The position numbers and the translations under genes are program-made. The notes under the pieces were generated by a model. It was not told the DNA's origin and did not search any database. It worked only from the letters and a program-made list of their open reading frames with translations. 64,000 bases of DNA, taken from Schistocerca nitens (Eukaryota > Arthropoda > Insecta > Orthoptera > Acrididae). Location: the NCBI RefSeq assembly GCF_023898315.1, contig NC_064619.1, positions 482,897,376 to 482,961,375 of the forward strand. Direction: 5' to 3'. The stretch's first letter is position 1, and every line of letters starts with the position of its first letter. This document shows, piece after piece, positions 22,301 through 33,008 of this stretch.

Positions 22301-23073
22301 TTTTATCCAACCCAAGACTAAATAAACACTAATGACTTAAAAAACAAACAAAGAACAAGAAATGAAAAGCTGCTTGGCAGTGAAATTGACAGGCAAGCAG
22401 CTACATTGGCTTGAACCAAGCTGTGCGCCATACGACCTTGCTCTTCTTATTATAGCCCACAAAAAAGAAAGAAACCTGCATCGGGAAAGCAAAGCGTGTG
22501 CCAGGTATTGAGGACAGCACTTTCGTTCGATCAGTGAACTTAGCGTAAACGGGAAATAAAAAATAATTACAACATATCATTGTCCGTATTTCTGTCCTTC
22601 GTAGAGAAGGAATAAAAATACTCTTACAGAAAGGGCATCTGCTCATTACTAGAATTACGAAACAATTCGACAACGACAATTAACGAACATATATACGCAG
22701 CACTATGAAAATTAACTGTTAAATTTTTATAGAACTCTATTGGCCGTGTCGGCAGAACTAACATCATCTCTTCTGATGTACAACATAGAAAGCATTCCGT
22801 CACTAACGAACATATTGTCTGCGTCATCACAGGTTTTCGCACTACAAACTCCATCCATATAGTCTTCTATTAATACGGATAAAATTTTTCGGTATTCAAA
22901 TTTGATTTATAAGTTCATCCTCAAAATATCGACAGCTGTCGCCGCCGTCGTCCTCAGCAATTGAAACTACTGACAATATATTCATGTCAGTGTTTAATTC
23001 GACTCAATTCAAGCGGATTGCAAACGAGAGGACTTCATGTAGTTGTGACACCTCGAAATTCTCCCATGACGTT

Positions 23074-23106
<33 letters not shown>

Positions 23107-24593
23107 CACATGTTACTGTTATGTGTAACTCCTTTTGGTCTAAAGCTTTCATTTTCTGAAAGATGTGATCAACAGTTGATGTATCTCAGATTCTAGGAGT
23201 CATGTCTGATCCTATAAATCGTATTCCTGTGTAATAACTCGCTCAACGAAACGTGATAGGTAGAATTGGTAGCGCGGATTTCTTTCGTTAGGCATCATGT
23301 CTTGAAACTTCTATTGTGTGAACACAACCCCAAATGTTAAGTGTAAGTGATGGTATTGATCTGTATGTCATGTTTCGCTTGTGTCTGAACACCCTCTTTT
23401 TAATTTGATTTTATTAAGAGAGAGAGCAGAAACTTCTTGAGTCTGAATCTAGTTGTGAATGTCTTGTAGGTCCAGTATTTCTAACATTTCTGTGACTGAG
23501 TTCGTCGCCATCATCATGTACCACCCACGCTACCGAGATGTCAGGAGAGTTCTTCATGCGTAGAGTATGACGTGTGGGACTGACGGTAGACTGAGGATAA
23601 TCCTTTTAAATTTCGACATCGATATTATGAGTTGAGGATATCGTAATAGGTGGATGCGATACTCACACCTGGCTGCTGTGAGTTAATTTACTTTATACCA
23701 TTTTAATTTCCAGTAGCCAGCACTTTCAAAATGTTCTGAAAACTTCCCAAGTTTCATTGGTGGCGCTGTCATTCAGTCTCTTGACAGTATTCACTAATTA
23801 ATCTACTATATTACTGCATTTAATTTTTTCTCACAGAACAATGATAGGAACCGGTAGTGAATAAAGGTTTATTTCATCAATAACTCTTCTTGGGTCTTGA
23901 TCAGGACTTTCTCCAAATATCTAGGAGCTGTCAGACACCACTTGCAAAAATATACAAATATATGTGACAAATTTAAGCTCTGCATTATTGCTAAAGATGG
24001 ACTCAAACAGTCAAGAAGCTGCAGTTCCCTCAAAAATTACAGGACTCACATCTGCAACCATACCAAACGTCAACTAAGCATTGATGCAAATGTACAGGAC
24101 TATGAACGCAAATTTCTCAATAAACTGTCTGTACAACATGACATACGAAACCTACTACTCTTGCAGAGTAAAATAAAGAGATAGTTTTGGCTACAGTGAC
24201 AAACAAAAATCATTCACGCTAACAGCTTAATAATAAGATCATTTTCTGTACAAAGGCGCATACTAAATCAATAAGACTCATCACGTATAAATAACAAAAC
24301 CAATATGGCTCCCCCTCATAGGGAAAATAACTGGACGCCCAGAGTGCCATGACACAACAACCATAAAATGCCAGACTTACGCACGGACCTGATCATCCGA
24401 CATAACTTGCAGGCTTCACTGTACACTATTCTGCATCACTCCACCAACCGCAATACATCTGTTCGACATTAAAGCACCCTGTTACTGCACCTCTTGCAAC
24501 CCGGAGGTCCCTGTCAGCGACTCCACTGAAATAATCGTCTTATCGTCTTATCGCACTGTGTTGTTTGCGTCCACACAGCGTAACTTAGTACAC
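22301..24593. other. Anonymous AT-rich DNA
   Basis: Over 2 kb with a (ATA)n microsatellite at about 23077-23106. One plus-strand frame (23897-24184, 95 codons, YLGAVRHHLQKYTNICDKFK...) has an even composition but no motif I can identify. Confidence 0.5.
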
Positions 24594-24955
24594 TCGTCCT
24601 CAGTTCCGGGGCAGCAACTGGACTGAATGGGCAGTACGGCTTATGGCACAAACGACATCAGGAAAATACCTTACTGTCTGCAAGACAAACTTTGAGTAGC
24701 TCTCCACCAACTCACTAAACTCGTCCTCAGCCCCGGGGCAACAACTGGATTGCGTGGAGAGTCCGGCTTGTGGCATACATGGCATCAGGAAAATACTGTC
24801 TGCAAGACAAACTTCGGGTAGCTCTCCACCAACTCACTACGCTCGTCATCAGCTCTGGGGCAACAACTGGACTGCATGGACAGTCCCGCTTATGACACAC
24901 ACTGCCTGAGGAAAATACTTTACTGTCTGCACTAAGCGCTACTACTCGTCTTCCA
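24594..24955. repeat. Tandem repeat, about 122 bp, three units
   Basis: Units begin at 24594, 24721 and 24843, each opening TCGTCNTCAGNNCNGGGGCA and containing GACATCAGGAAAATAC-like and TACTGTCTGCAAGACAAAC segments. Units 1 and 2 are about 127 and 122 bp; unit 3 loses similarity after about 24940, with a partial fourth start at about 24952. Confidence 0.9.
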
Positions 24956-25108
24956 AGCCACAACCACTCTGTATGGCTCACTCCGTGGTTAGTCCAAGAC
25001 TCCAGCTTGAGTGCTCGTCAGCTCCAATTTCGTGCTAGCCCACCAAGGCTCAGAGCGGCGGCAGGTGTGCCGCAAACACTGCCGACAACATCCCAGAGAC
25101 AAATGCTA

Positions 25109-26530
25109 CACTCCTGGAAATGGAAAAAAGAACACATTGACACCGGTGTGTCAGACCCACCATACTTGCTCCGGACACTGCGAGAGGGCTGTACGAGCAA
25201 TGATCACACGCACGGCACAGCGGACACACCAGGAACCGCGGTGTTGGCCGTCGAATGGCGCTAGCTGCGCAGCATTTGTGCACCGCCGCCGTCAGTGTCA
25301 GCCAGTTTGCCGTGGCATACGGAGCTTCATCGCAGTCTTTAACACTGGTAGCATGCCGCGACAGCGTGGACGTGAACCGTATGTGCAGTTGACGGACTTT
25401 GAGCGAGGGCGTATAGTGGGCATGCGGGAGGCCGGGTAGACGTACCGCCGAATTGCTCAATACGTGGGGCGTGAGGTCTCCACAGCACATCGATGTTGTC
25501 GCCAGTGGTCGGCGGAAGGTGCACGTGCCCGTCGACCTGGGACCGGACCGCAGCGACGCACGGATGCACGCCAAGACCGTAGGATCCTACGCAGTGCCGT
25601 AGGGGACCGCACCGCCACTTCCCAGCAAATTAGGGACACTGTTGCTCCTGGGGTATCGGCGAGGACCATTCGCAACCGTCTCCATGAAGCTGGGCTACAG
25701 TCCCGCACACCGTTAGGCCGTCTTCCGCTCACGCCCCAACATCTTGCAGCCCGCCTCCAGTGGTGTCGCGACAGGCGTGAATGGAGGGACGAATGGAGAC
25801 GTGTCGTCTTCAGCGATGAGAGTCGCTTCTGCCTTGGCGCCAATGATGGTCGTATGCGTGTTTGGCGCCGTGCAGGTGAGCGCCACAATCAGGACTGCAT
25901 ACGACCGAGGCACACAGGGCCAACACCCGGCATCATGGTGTGGGGAGCGATCTCCTACACTGGCCGTACACCACTGGCGATCGTCGAGGGGACACTGAAT
26001 AGTGCACGGTACATCCAAACCGTCATCGAACCCATCGTTCTACCATTCCTAGACCGGCAAGGGAACTTGCTGTTCCAACAGGACAATGCACGTCCGCATG
26101 TATCCCGTGCCACCCAACGTGCTCTAGAAGGTGTAAGTCAACTACCCTGGCCAGCAAGATCTCCGGATCTGTCGCCCATTGAGCATGTTTGGGACTGGAT
26201 GAAGCGTCGTCTCACGCGATCTGCACGTCCAGCACGAACGCTGGTCCAACTGAGGCGCCAGGTGGAAATGGCATGGCACGCCGTTCCACAAGACTACATC
26301 CAGCATCTCTACGATCGTCTCCATGGGAGAATAGCAGCCTGCATTGCTGCGAAAGGTGGATATACACTGTACTAGTGCCGACATTGTGCATGCTCTGTTG
26401 CCTGTGTCTATGTGCCTGTGGTTCTGTCAGTGTGATCATGTGATGTATCTGACCCCAGGAATGTGTCAATAAAGTTTCCCCTTCCTGGGAAAATGAATTC
26501 ACGGTGTTCTTATTTCAATTTCCAGGAGTG
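25109..26530 (+). mobile_element. Nearly intact Tc1-family element (F4), 1,422 bp
   Basis: The inverted ends CACTCCTGGAAATGGAAAAA (25109) and, reversed from 26530, CACTCCTGGAAATTGAAATA extend about 30 bp. TA duplications lie at 25107-25108 and 26531-26532. One transposase frame fills the interior. This is the least decayed DNA transposon in the window. The left flank is the end of the 122-bp tandem repeat array. Confidence 0.95.
25353..26375 (+). pseudogene. Tc1-type transposase, one in-frame stop
   Basis: From ATG at 25353 the frame runs 340 codons to TAG at 26373, the usual Tc1 length, broken only by TAG at codon 29 (25437-25439), where a tryptophan codon one base away would fit. N-terminal helix-turn-helix: DFERGRIVGMREAG then TYRRIAQYVG. 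DDE core: VFSDESRFCL (first Asp), FQQDNARPHVSR (second Asp) and DLSPIEHVWDWM (Glu), in the order and spacing typical of Tc1. GIMVWGAISY and the C-terminal IAACIAAKGGYTLY are intact. A GTG at 25464 could start a 303-codon product lacking part of the DNA-binding domain. Cut-and-paste transposition at TA is family knowledge; activity is unlikely as it stands. Confidence 0.93.
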
Positions 26531-26532
26531 TA

Positions 26533-27314
26533 GAACGAGAGCAGTGCTAACGCGGCCGCATGCGTGGAGCAGGAATCCAGAGGTGATGCGAATTCACGAC
26601 ACTTATTCACGCAATGTACAAGATCTATTTCGGAAAACATTTTCCATCGTCAGATGTCTGTGTGAAAGTCACTCAGACTGACTGTGGAGTGCACCATCAC
26701 CGAATTCTTTGATATGGTAAAATACACCAATGGGGCATAACTGCGCATTGCCCAATGCGAGACTGCATGCCAACTGGTCGCGTTGCAGGCACATCAGAAT
26801 GCAAGGTAAGTAAGTAAGGGGAGTAGGGGAAGAAGTGGCAATAATTCTAGCGACAGTACGCACTAACATAAACAGCTTTGACAAAAGGATGATACTTATG
26901 TCCAGGCGCTTGGGAATGACGATTTCAGAAATTATTTTGTTTGTCAGCTGTTTGCGTCCTACTACTGTGAGCGTCAATAGAAAGTGGTTGAAGAACAATG
27001 AAGTCATGAATATAGAAGAAGATGTTGGACAACCATGCCTCTTCACAAAATATTCTGGCGTATCGACAAGTGCCGGCACGAAGATGAAGAACGCAAGAGC
27101 AGAAAGGACTGTGAGACGATGTCAGCCAATAGCACGCTGCCTAGGACCGCACTACGACTGGAGCGGCCTCTACCCGAAGAGAACATAAGCGCCACTCCTG
27201 CCAGCCTCGGCCGGACAGTAGAAGATGAACACTAGTAGACCCAGACCAGAACAGCCGTCATCCTAACTGTTATACTGAGATAAGTACCTTATATTAATTG
27301 AAAACAATACTGTT
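26533..27314. other. No recognised feature
   Basis: A plus-strand frame (26835-27188, 117 codons) and an overlapping minus-strand one lack known motifs. Confidence 0.4.
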
Positions 27315-27495
27315 AGCCCGGCAGCTGTGGTCAAGCGGTTCTAGGAGCTTCAGTCCGGAAACACGCGGCTGCTACGGTCGCAGGTTCGAATCCTGCCTCG
27401 GACATGGATGTCCTTAGGTTAGTTAGATTTAAGTAGTTCTAAGGCTAGGGAACTGATGGCCTCAGATGTTAAGTCCCATAGTGCTCAGAGCCATT
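27315..27495 (+). mobile_element. SINE family A, with small deletions
   Basis: The head (GGTCAAGCGGTTCTAGG...GGTTCGAATCC) and tail (AAGTCCCATAGTGCTC, GCCATTTG) are present. The body lacks the GTGTGTGATG segment, as in the 54125 copy. The ends are approximate. Confidence 0.88.
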
Positions 27496-27532
27496 TGTAA
27501 TAATCCTGTTGGAAGAACATCCGCAACTGAGC

Positions 27533-27762
27533 ATTATAGCAGAGGTTGAAAATACCGCCTCAGTTGTAAGTTACTTTATTTTCACACGACCGGTATGGGA
27601 CTGTTATAAGCCCACCGCACACCGCGCCTGGTACACGCGGCGCTCGGGGACCACAGCACAGCTACGACATCTGAGGATGGCCTTACTACAGTCCGAAACC
27701 GATCGTGTAAAAATAAAGTAACTTACAACTGAAGCGGTATTTTCAACCTCTGTTTATAATTA
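27533..27762. mobile_element. Foldback with hammerhead-like motif (Penelope-like end?)
   Basis: Inverted arms of about 50 bp: AGAGGTTGAAAATACCGC...CAGTTGTAAGTTACTTTATT at 27541-27596 against its complement at 27695-27754. Between them lie TTATAAGC (27603-27610), a CpG-rich stretch, and CATCTGAGGATGGCC...GTCCGAAACCGAT (about 27667-27704). The CTGANGA / GAAA pair with a stem between is the hammerhead-ribozyme core pattern reported in Penelope-like elements. Here the first box is imperfect, so catalytic capacity is doubtful. Confidence 0.6.
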
Positions 27763-28828
27763 TTGCTTGTATGGACATTGTCTATAACGAAGGACATTGA
27801 TTATATGCATGTCGTCCATCGCTTGCGGCAACTCGTGGTGAAACCAACGTCAAGTATTGTCAATCTACTTTATTGTAATAAAAACCATTAATGTGATTTT
27901 CATGAATTGTTTTACAGCTATACGAGAATGCAGCATTCTTTAGGCACCCTATAGCTTTTATGTGAACAGAACTGTAATGGTCGTCGCCTTTGTTCTGCAT
28001 ATTGTGCTGCGTACCAGGCATAGTTAGTCAATTCGTAAAATATGGTGACGAACACTGACAAGTTCATGACTTGAGTTTGAAATCACTCACATTGTTATAA
28101 ACGAATGTGTCAAGGAATTCGTCGACTGCGCAAGCGACTCTATCTTTCGTGTTCAAAATAATGAAGTAGTTAGTGTGGGATTGTTAGTAGGTTACTGCAA
28201 TTGCTAAGATTTTCAAAAAGATTGGTGTGGGCGTTTCATTTTCAGCTCACGATAGGCTCCATAAACTGTTAATAACACATATATACTTAATTTTTGCCAG
28301 AGTCAGGGGATTACAGATTACAGTGTGCTGACTGTACTGCTATCGGTCTTGAGCAGACATGGAGAAAACTTGAAGCAAGATATCGTGAGGATGCTGCGCT
28401 GGATAGGAGGGACATCCAAGGGATCCACCTTTTCGGCACATTTGATTCACACGAGCCATGCTCCTTCCGACTTGACACTGCAGCTTAAATTCCTGCTCAG
28501 GGAGAAAAAGACAGATATCCCGATCTCCTTAAGGAGATGAAGATTTTCTAGTACTTGAAATCTCGGAATTGCACGTTCCTTAACTTGCAGTTACGAAAAG
28601 CGCCCATTTTTGGGAGGACTTTGAGAGCGGCTTAGCGCGTGGCAGGAACGCCGTCAACGGGACCAGCAACGAGATGGAAGACCAGACGGTATGACGCTCT
28701 ATGGGCAGTCGGCCTTTGGCTGTAGTGACGCGCGCACGCCTTGTTTGCCTCTCGCCTGTCGTTGTGCTTTGCGAGCGAGCGCGCGTTTACTTCCGCGTTT
28801 TTCTCAGAGTCCGACTTCATTGACCATC
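27763..28828. other. No recognised feature; possible LINE 5' region at the end
   Basis: The last about 200 bp (28620-28828) are GC-richer and may be the 5' untranslated part of the LINE whose ORF1 begins at 28829. Elsewhere nothing is assignable. Confidence 0.4.
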
Positions 28829-29745
28829 ATGGCGTTTTCTTACCGCCAAGCCACAATCAAATTAAATTTCCCATTACATCGCGAACGACCGAAGGCGTAT
28901 GAAACTGGACGTTTTATACGCAATGAAATGCGTCTCCAGCCACAAGACTTTCTCGGAATACATTTTTCGATCCTCAGTACTACCGTGCATATAAAGCTAG
29001 CGAATGACGAGCTGTGCGCCGACGTTGTGCAGGCCACGCTAACGATCTCAAGTTTCGATACTCTGACGGACACAGAGATTGTAGCGGTTGAACACGCTGA
29101 TTTTGTCCTATGATCAATGCGGGTTTTCTAACTCCCGTTTGAAGTAATGTCGGACGCTGTTGTGGCCGCTTTGAAACCTTATGGCAACGTCGTCAGTCAA
29201 GTGGCTGAAACGTGGAAGAAGCTCGAAACGTACCGTGTCCTCAATGGTGGTGTCAGTCAGATAAAAATTGAACTATGGAAACACGTGCCTTCCTACTTGG
29301 TTATTGCCGGCTGCAGGGTTGTCGTTATGTACAATGGCCAGCCGTGCACCTGTTCAGGTTGTGGCCAGGAAGGCCATATCCGGTCTGAGTGCGTCCGACG
29401 CGATGTAGACTGGTTCGGACGCCGATCGGAGATGTCGTTCTTCCTGCGATGCCCACTGTGTTACCGCTGCATTAAGCGTCTGCGGCAGAGCTGCCTGCTA
29501 CGTCCCCTCTGCATCAGACGGTACCGGCCCCTCTCGACGACGCGATGGAACGTTCGCCTGTCTCTCCTACACCTCTGCCGGAGGCAATACAAATGAACGA
29601 CGACCGTCAGCAGGCACAAGCTGTCTGTCCCGATCCCATGGTTGTTGATCATGGAGCTGTACCTGCCTCGAACTTTCTCCCATCCGACCGCGTGTCAGCC
29701 GAGATGAGTGAGCAGGACCCCACACAAAACGTGGCTGGTCTTTGA
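28829..29745 (+). pseudogene. LINE ORF1 (gag-like, CCHC zinc knuckle), broken
   Basis: ATG at 28829 opens MAFSYRQATIKLNFP and continues RFIRNEMRLQPQDFLGIHF, a pattern I know from insect LINE ORF1 proteins annotated as CCHC zinc-finger proteins. Two in-frame stops (TGA 29111, TAA 29129) interrupt it. The same frame then gives LPFEVMSDAVVAALKPYG and HVPSYLVIAGCRVVVMYNGQP, followed by one CCHC knuckle, CSGCGQEGHIRSEC (C-x2-C-x4-H-x4-C, about 29352-29393). A frameshift moves the C-terminal part to another frame (29545-29745). ORF1p binds LINE RNA; no ORF2 reverse transcriptase follows. Confidence 0.8.
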
Positions 29746-30950
29746 AGTAGGATGGACGGCAATCTATAGAAGGTCAGATGCTGCTGTACGCACACCGTTC
29801 AGTGCAAATTGATCAGTGGAAACATGTTGTCTCGTTGGACGAATTAAGTTTCTTCTCATACTATATCGTTAATCCTGTTCACCATCCAGGAGAGCGACTG
29901 CTCAAAACGTGTACTGCGGTGTCAGTAATTAAAGACACCATGGCACACGTGGATTACAGGTCCATTACTGTGGACCACAAGCATTCCTTCACGTCCCTTC
30001 CAAGGAATTGTCGAAACATGCCACATGGAATCGCTGCTGCATTCCATTCCTAAATTGGACCAGCACAGTATTTGACGTGTCAGCGTTAGACACCACGCTA
30101 GATGTTGCGATAATCGATAGCGGTCCAGCACTTGCAACCACTCTGGACCCGCTGGCGCTTGCAGCACCGCCATATGGCACGGACAGAGACTTGCAGATCG
30201 CACCGGCCGAGTCAGCTACAGGTCGTGAGCGAAGTCAGATTAGAATAGACTTCAGCTCGCTAGGTTTGCAGCCTGTAGTTCGCGCATGTATTGCACACGT
30301 AATAGCAGAATTGTATTATCTTGCTTGTTGTATAATCCAGTTAATGTTTGTTAATGAGTCACTTGTATTCAAGAAAGATAGTTGTTATTAGTTATGTTCC
30401 TGGAGTGTAGTAGCAGGACGAAGTTAAGAAAAAGTTATTTACTAAAGTATTCCAGTACTAATTGTTATAGAATGTTCCAGATTCCTACAATCACCCCACT
30501 GGTGTTAGTCTCTATCATCCCACTGCAAATCCCACGGGTACCGATCGAAAAGCGTCCTGCATTTGTGTGAGGTCATGACACGTTGCCATCGACCTTCACA
30601 TCAGTATTAAACAGATAGTTACAATATTTTTGCTCATTTGTGTATCCCAAAGTAAAGCTCATAACTTGAGCCACATGGTAAATTTCCACCTGCTGCTGCA
30701 AGTACGTAGCTAGCTAGCATAGCTTCTCACATGTATACCACTGTAATCATATGAGGTTAACGAGATGTACTGCCCCTGAGGTGTGCATCACAGATCATGA
30801 CACTACAGCTCTTACGAGTTCCAACGACCGTCTCTGGTGGGGAACGAGTTACTATTTCACACGAGTTTAGTAATTTGTAGCTATGCATTTAAATACATGT
30901 AAGTTCTCGATAACGCATGGCAAAATTAAGACGTTCAGTGGATACTTCTT
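29746..30950. other. Weakly Tc1-like stretch, otherwise anonymous
   Basis: The frame 29778-30053 contains DQWKHVVSLDELSFFSYYIV and GERLLKTCTAVSVIKD, loosely like the first-Asp region of a Tc1 transposase (QWK-V-WSDES-F), but the rest of the core is not found. From about 30054 onward nothing is recognised. Confidence 0.25.
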
Positions 30951-31580
30951 CATGTATATGTTAATTCCGCGTGGACCTCGGACGGAAGCGAGCGTTCGCG
31001 ATGTATGTCGGGAAAGGCAACTAGTGTGACGTCACCAGTCCGTTGCGGGGCCCGTATTTCTCGCGGGCCCCGGGTCTCACTGCTGCCGGGAAGGCCGGAC
31101 AGGCAGGCGCAGCGAAGCAGGCAGCTATGGGCGAGCGCGCCACCGGCGCATCCGCTGCGCAGAGCTGCCCACTGTTGTGGCCGATAGCCATCTGCGGAGG
31201 GCCGGAGCAGCCATCGTCCGCCGGCCGCCTGCCGTCGCCGCTCGTCCGGCAATTAGCGGCGTGGCGGGTTCCCACGGCGCGTGCCGTATCGCGCCTGCCG
31301 ATCGCGGCTCCTAACTTCCTGCGGGCCGCCGCATCTGCCGAAAAACACCTCCCGGTCAGAGGCGCACCGCCATTTGCATAATGCCCGCCGGCCGCACCGC
31401 ACCGGGCAGCTCAGCACGGCGCAGCGCAGCGCTGAGCAGCCATTGTCTCGTACAGGCCTCCCCGGCGCCACCGACGCTTCTTCATTGATTTTGATTACAC
31501 GCCCAGCCGAGGCGGCTACGGATATTGCTCCTCGGCGCGGGTCGAAACGCATTGTGACGCCCAAGGCGGCTCTCCATGTT
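30951..31580. promoter_or_regulatory. CpG island-like block with CRE and octamer sites
   Basis: The densest CpG stretch of the window (about 31020-31560) sits in AT-rich surroundings. A perfect palindromic TGACGTCA (CREB/ATF-type site) is at 31027-31034 and an ATTTGCAT octamer (POU-type) at 31372-31379. Frames on both strands are compositional. A promoter or first-exon region of a host gene is possible, but no splice-bounded coding exon is identifiable and no strand can be given. Confidence 0.35.
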
Positions 31581-32008
31581 TTGGATGGTGCAGAATTCGA
31601 TGACGGATGGCCTTCAGGGCAACTTCTACGATCAATGTTCTCTTTACCGTATTCACATCACTTGTTTATCGTCTCTTCCCCCTCTCCTACTCCCTAAACC
31701 TCTCTCTCTCTCTCTCATGTGAGTCGAAAACCAATACCAATTAAACTTCCGGGCTTCAATGTTCGTCGAGCCACCTGACGCAAACAAACCGTACATAAAA
31801 AAAAACGAACATTTGTATATATTCAAAACTCCAGCGCCTTGAAACAGCACATTTACACATTATGAAAATTTTGATATACAGTGTATCAAAATTGCCCAGT
31901 CCGGTAGCATATCGTGATTCTTTGGCTACTAACAGACAAAAATGCTCTACCAAAATTTAGTCCCGTGTACATTTTCGGTAGGAAATGGGCGACAAGAAAA
32001 GTCGGTCG
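31581..32008. other. No recognised feature
   Basis: Contains a short (CT)n at about 31702-31717; otherwise nothing. Confidence 0.4.
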
Positions 32009-32013
32009 GACAA

Positions 32014-32572
32014 TTTTGTGTTAGCAGAAGAGCCAACACCGTGTTACGAGTGGAAGCCGAAATGCACGCGTTTTAGTTCACGCAGGCTGGCGTGAGGAGG
32101 GAAGAACTATACTGACGTGAAGTCTGGAACATGACAAGGAATTGGAATTCAGAAAGCGGACGTAATTAGTTTGATACTTAATTTTAATCCATTAATGATG
32201 AACGTCGCTCTTGACGGTACATGAATCACAATATTATCTCTTCAGAATACATTCTTGAAGATATTTCTTATAGTAACTGAATATGGCGCCTTGCTAGGTG
32301 GTAGCAAACGACGTAGCTGAAGGCTATACTAAACTGTCGTCTCGGCAAATGAGAGCGTATGTAGATAGTGAACCATCGCTAGTAAAGTCGGCTGTACAAC
32401 TGGGACGAGTGCTAGGGACTCTCTCTAGGCTAGACCTGCCGTGTGGCGGCGCTCGGTCTGCAATCACTGATAGTTGCGACACGCGGGTCCGACGTATACC
32501 ACCGGAGCGCGGCCGATTTAAAGGCTACCAGGCTACCACCTAGCAAGTGTGGTGTCTGGCGGTGACACCACA
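32014..32572 (-). mobile_element. Probable solo LTR
   Basis: On the minus strand it opens TGTGGTGTCACCGCCAGACACCACA, which I recognise as the start of an abundant locust LTR, and ends near CTAACACA. GACAA occurs immediately outside both ends (32009-32013 and 32573-32577), consistent with a 5-bp target duplication. No internal region or second LTR adjoins, so it probably arose by LTR-LTR recombination. The minus-strand 5' end is a strong hairpin (TGTGGTGTC / GACACCACA). Confidence 0.7.
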
Positions 32573-32679
32573 GACAACACTAACCACGTGTGCGACAGGT
32601 GCCTTCATTTAATACTGTGTTGTTTTCAGTCACTATTGCATGGAGCAGCTGCACAGTTAGTTAAACTTCTTGAAGTATA

Positions 32680-32962
32680 AAGGCAGACAGGTCACGAATG
32701 AAAGTTTGTACCAAGACTGAGGTTCGAACCCAGGTGTCCTCCTCACTTGGCAGATGCGCTGACCACTACGCCACCCTGGCACAGTGGCTTTGGAGGTAGC
32801 ACGGACTACCTCCTTATTCCAAATTCCCATTCGCGCCTCAGCCCACTTGGTATACCCCCTAAACTGGAACAGCATTGCAGAGGCTCTCCAACGGTACTGG
32901 AATAGCACCTAAGCATCGAATGAAACGGGGGATCGTGCCTGAAACCCAGACATACCTGTCTA
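32680..32962 (-). mobile_element. tRNA-headed repeat (family F), minus strand
   Basis: Minus-strand GGTGGCGTAGTGGTCAGCGC (A-box region) and GGGTTCGAACCTCAG (B-box, perfect GGTTCGAAC) are spaced as in a tRNA, followed by TTGGTACAAACTTTCATTCG. The sequence upstream on that strand (to about 32962) may be part of the unit. Distinct from families A-D by head sequence. Confidence 0.6.
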
Positions 32963-32973
32963 GGTGTATCAAA

Positions 32974-33008
32974 TGAAACTATATAGTTCCAGAAACTATA
33001 TAGTTCCA
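32974..33008. repeat. 17-bp perfect tandem duplication
   Basis: AAACTATATAGTTCCAG occurs twice in direct succession. Confidence 0.9.

Noticed and set aside
24594-24955. CRISPR-like array
   Set aside because: The units are about 122 bp with diverged repeats and no short spacers, and the genome is eukaryotic.
25050-25888. Long minus-strand frames (174 and 143 codons)
   Set aside because: They mirror the plus-strand Tc1 transposase, whose GC-rich codons leave the opposite strand open.
31043-31697. 112- and 138-codon frames in the CpG-rich block, and similar frames at 37232-37623
   Set aside because: Open frames exist on both strands at once, as expected from high GC content, with no motif or splice signal favouring one.
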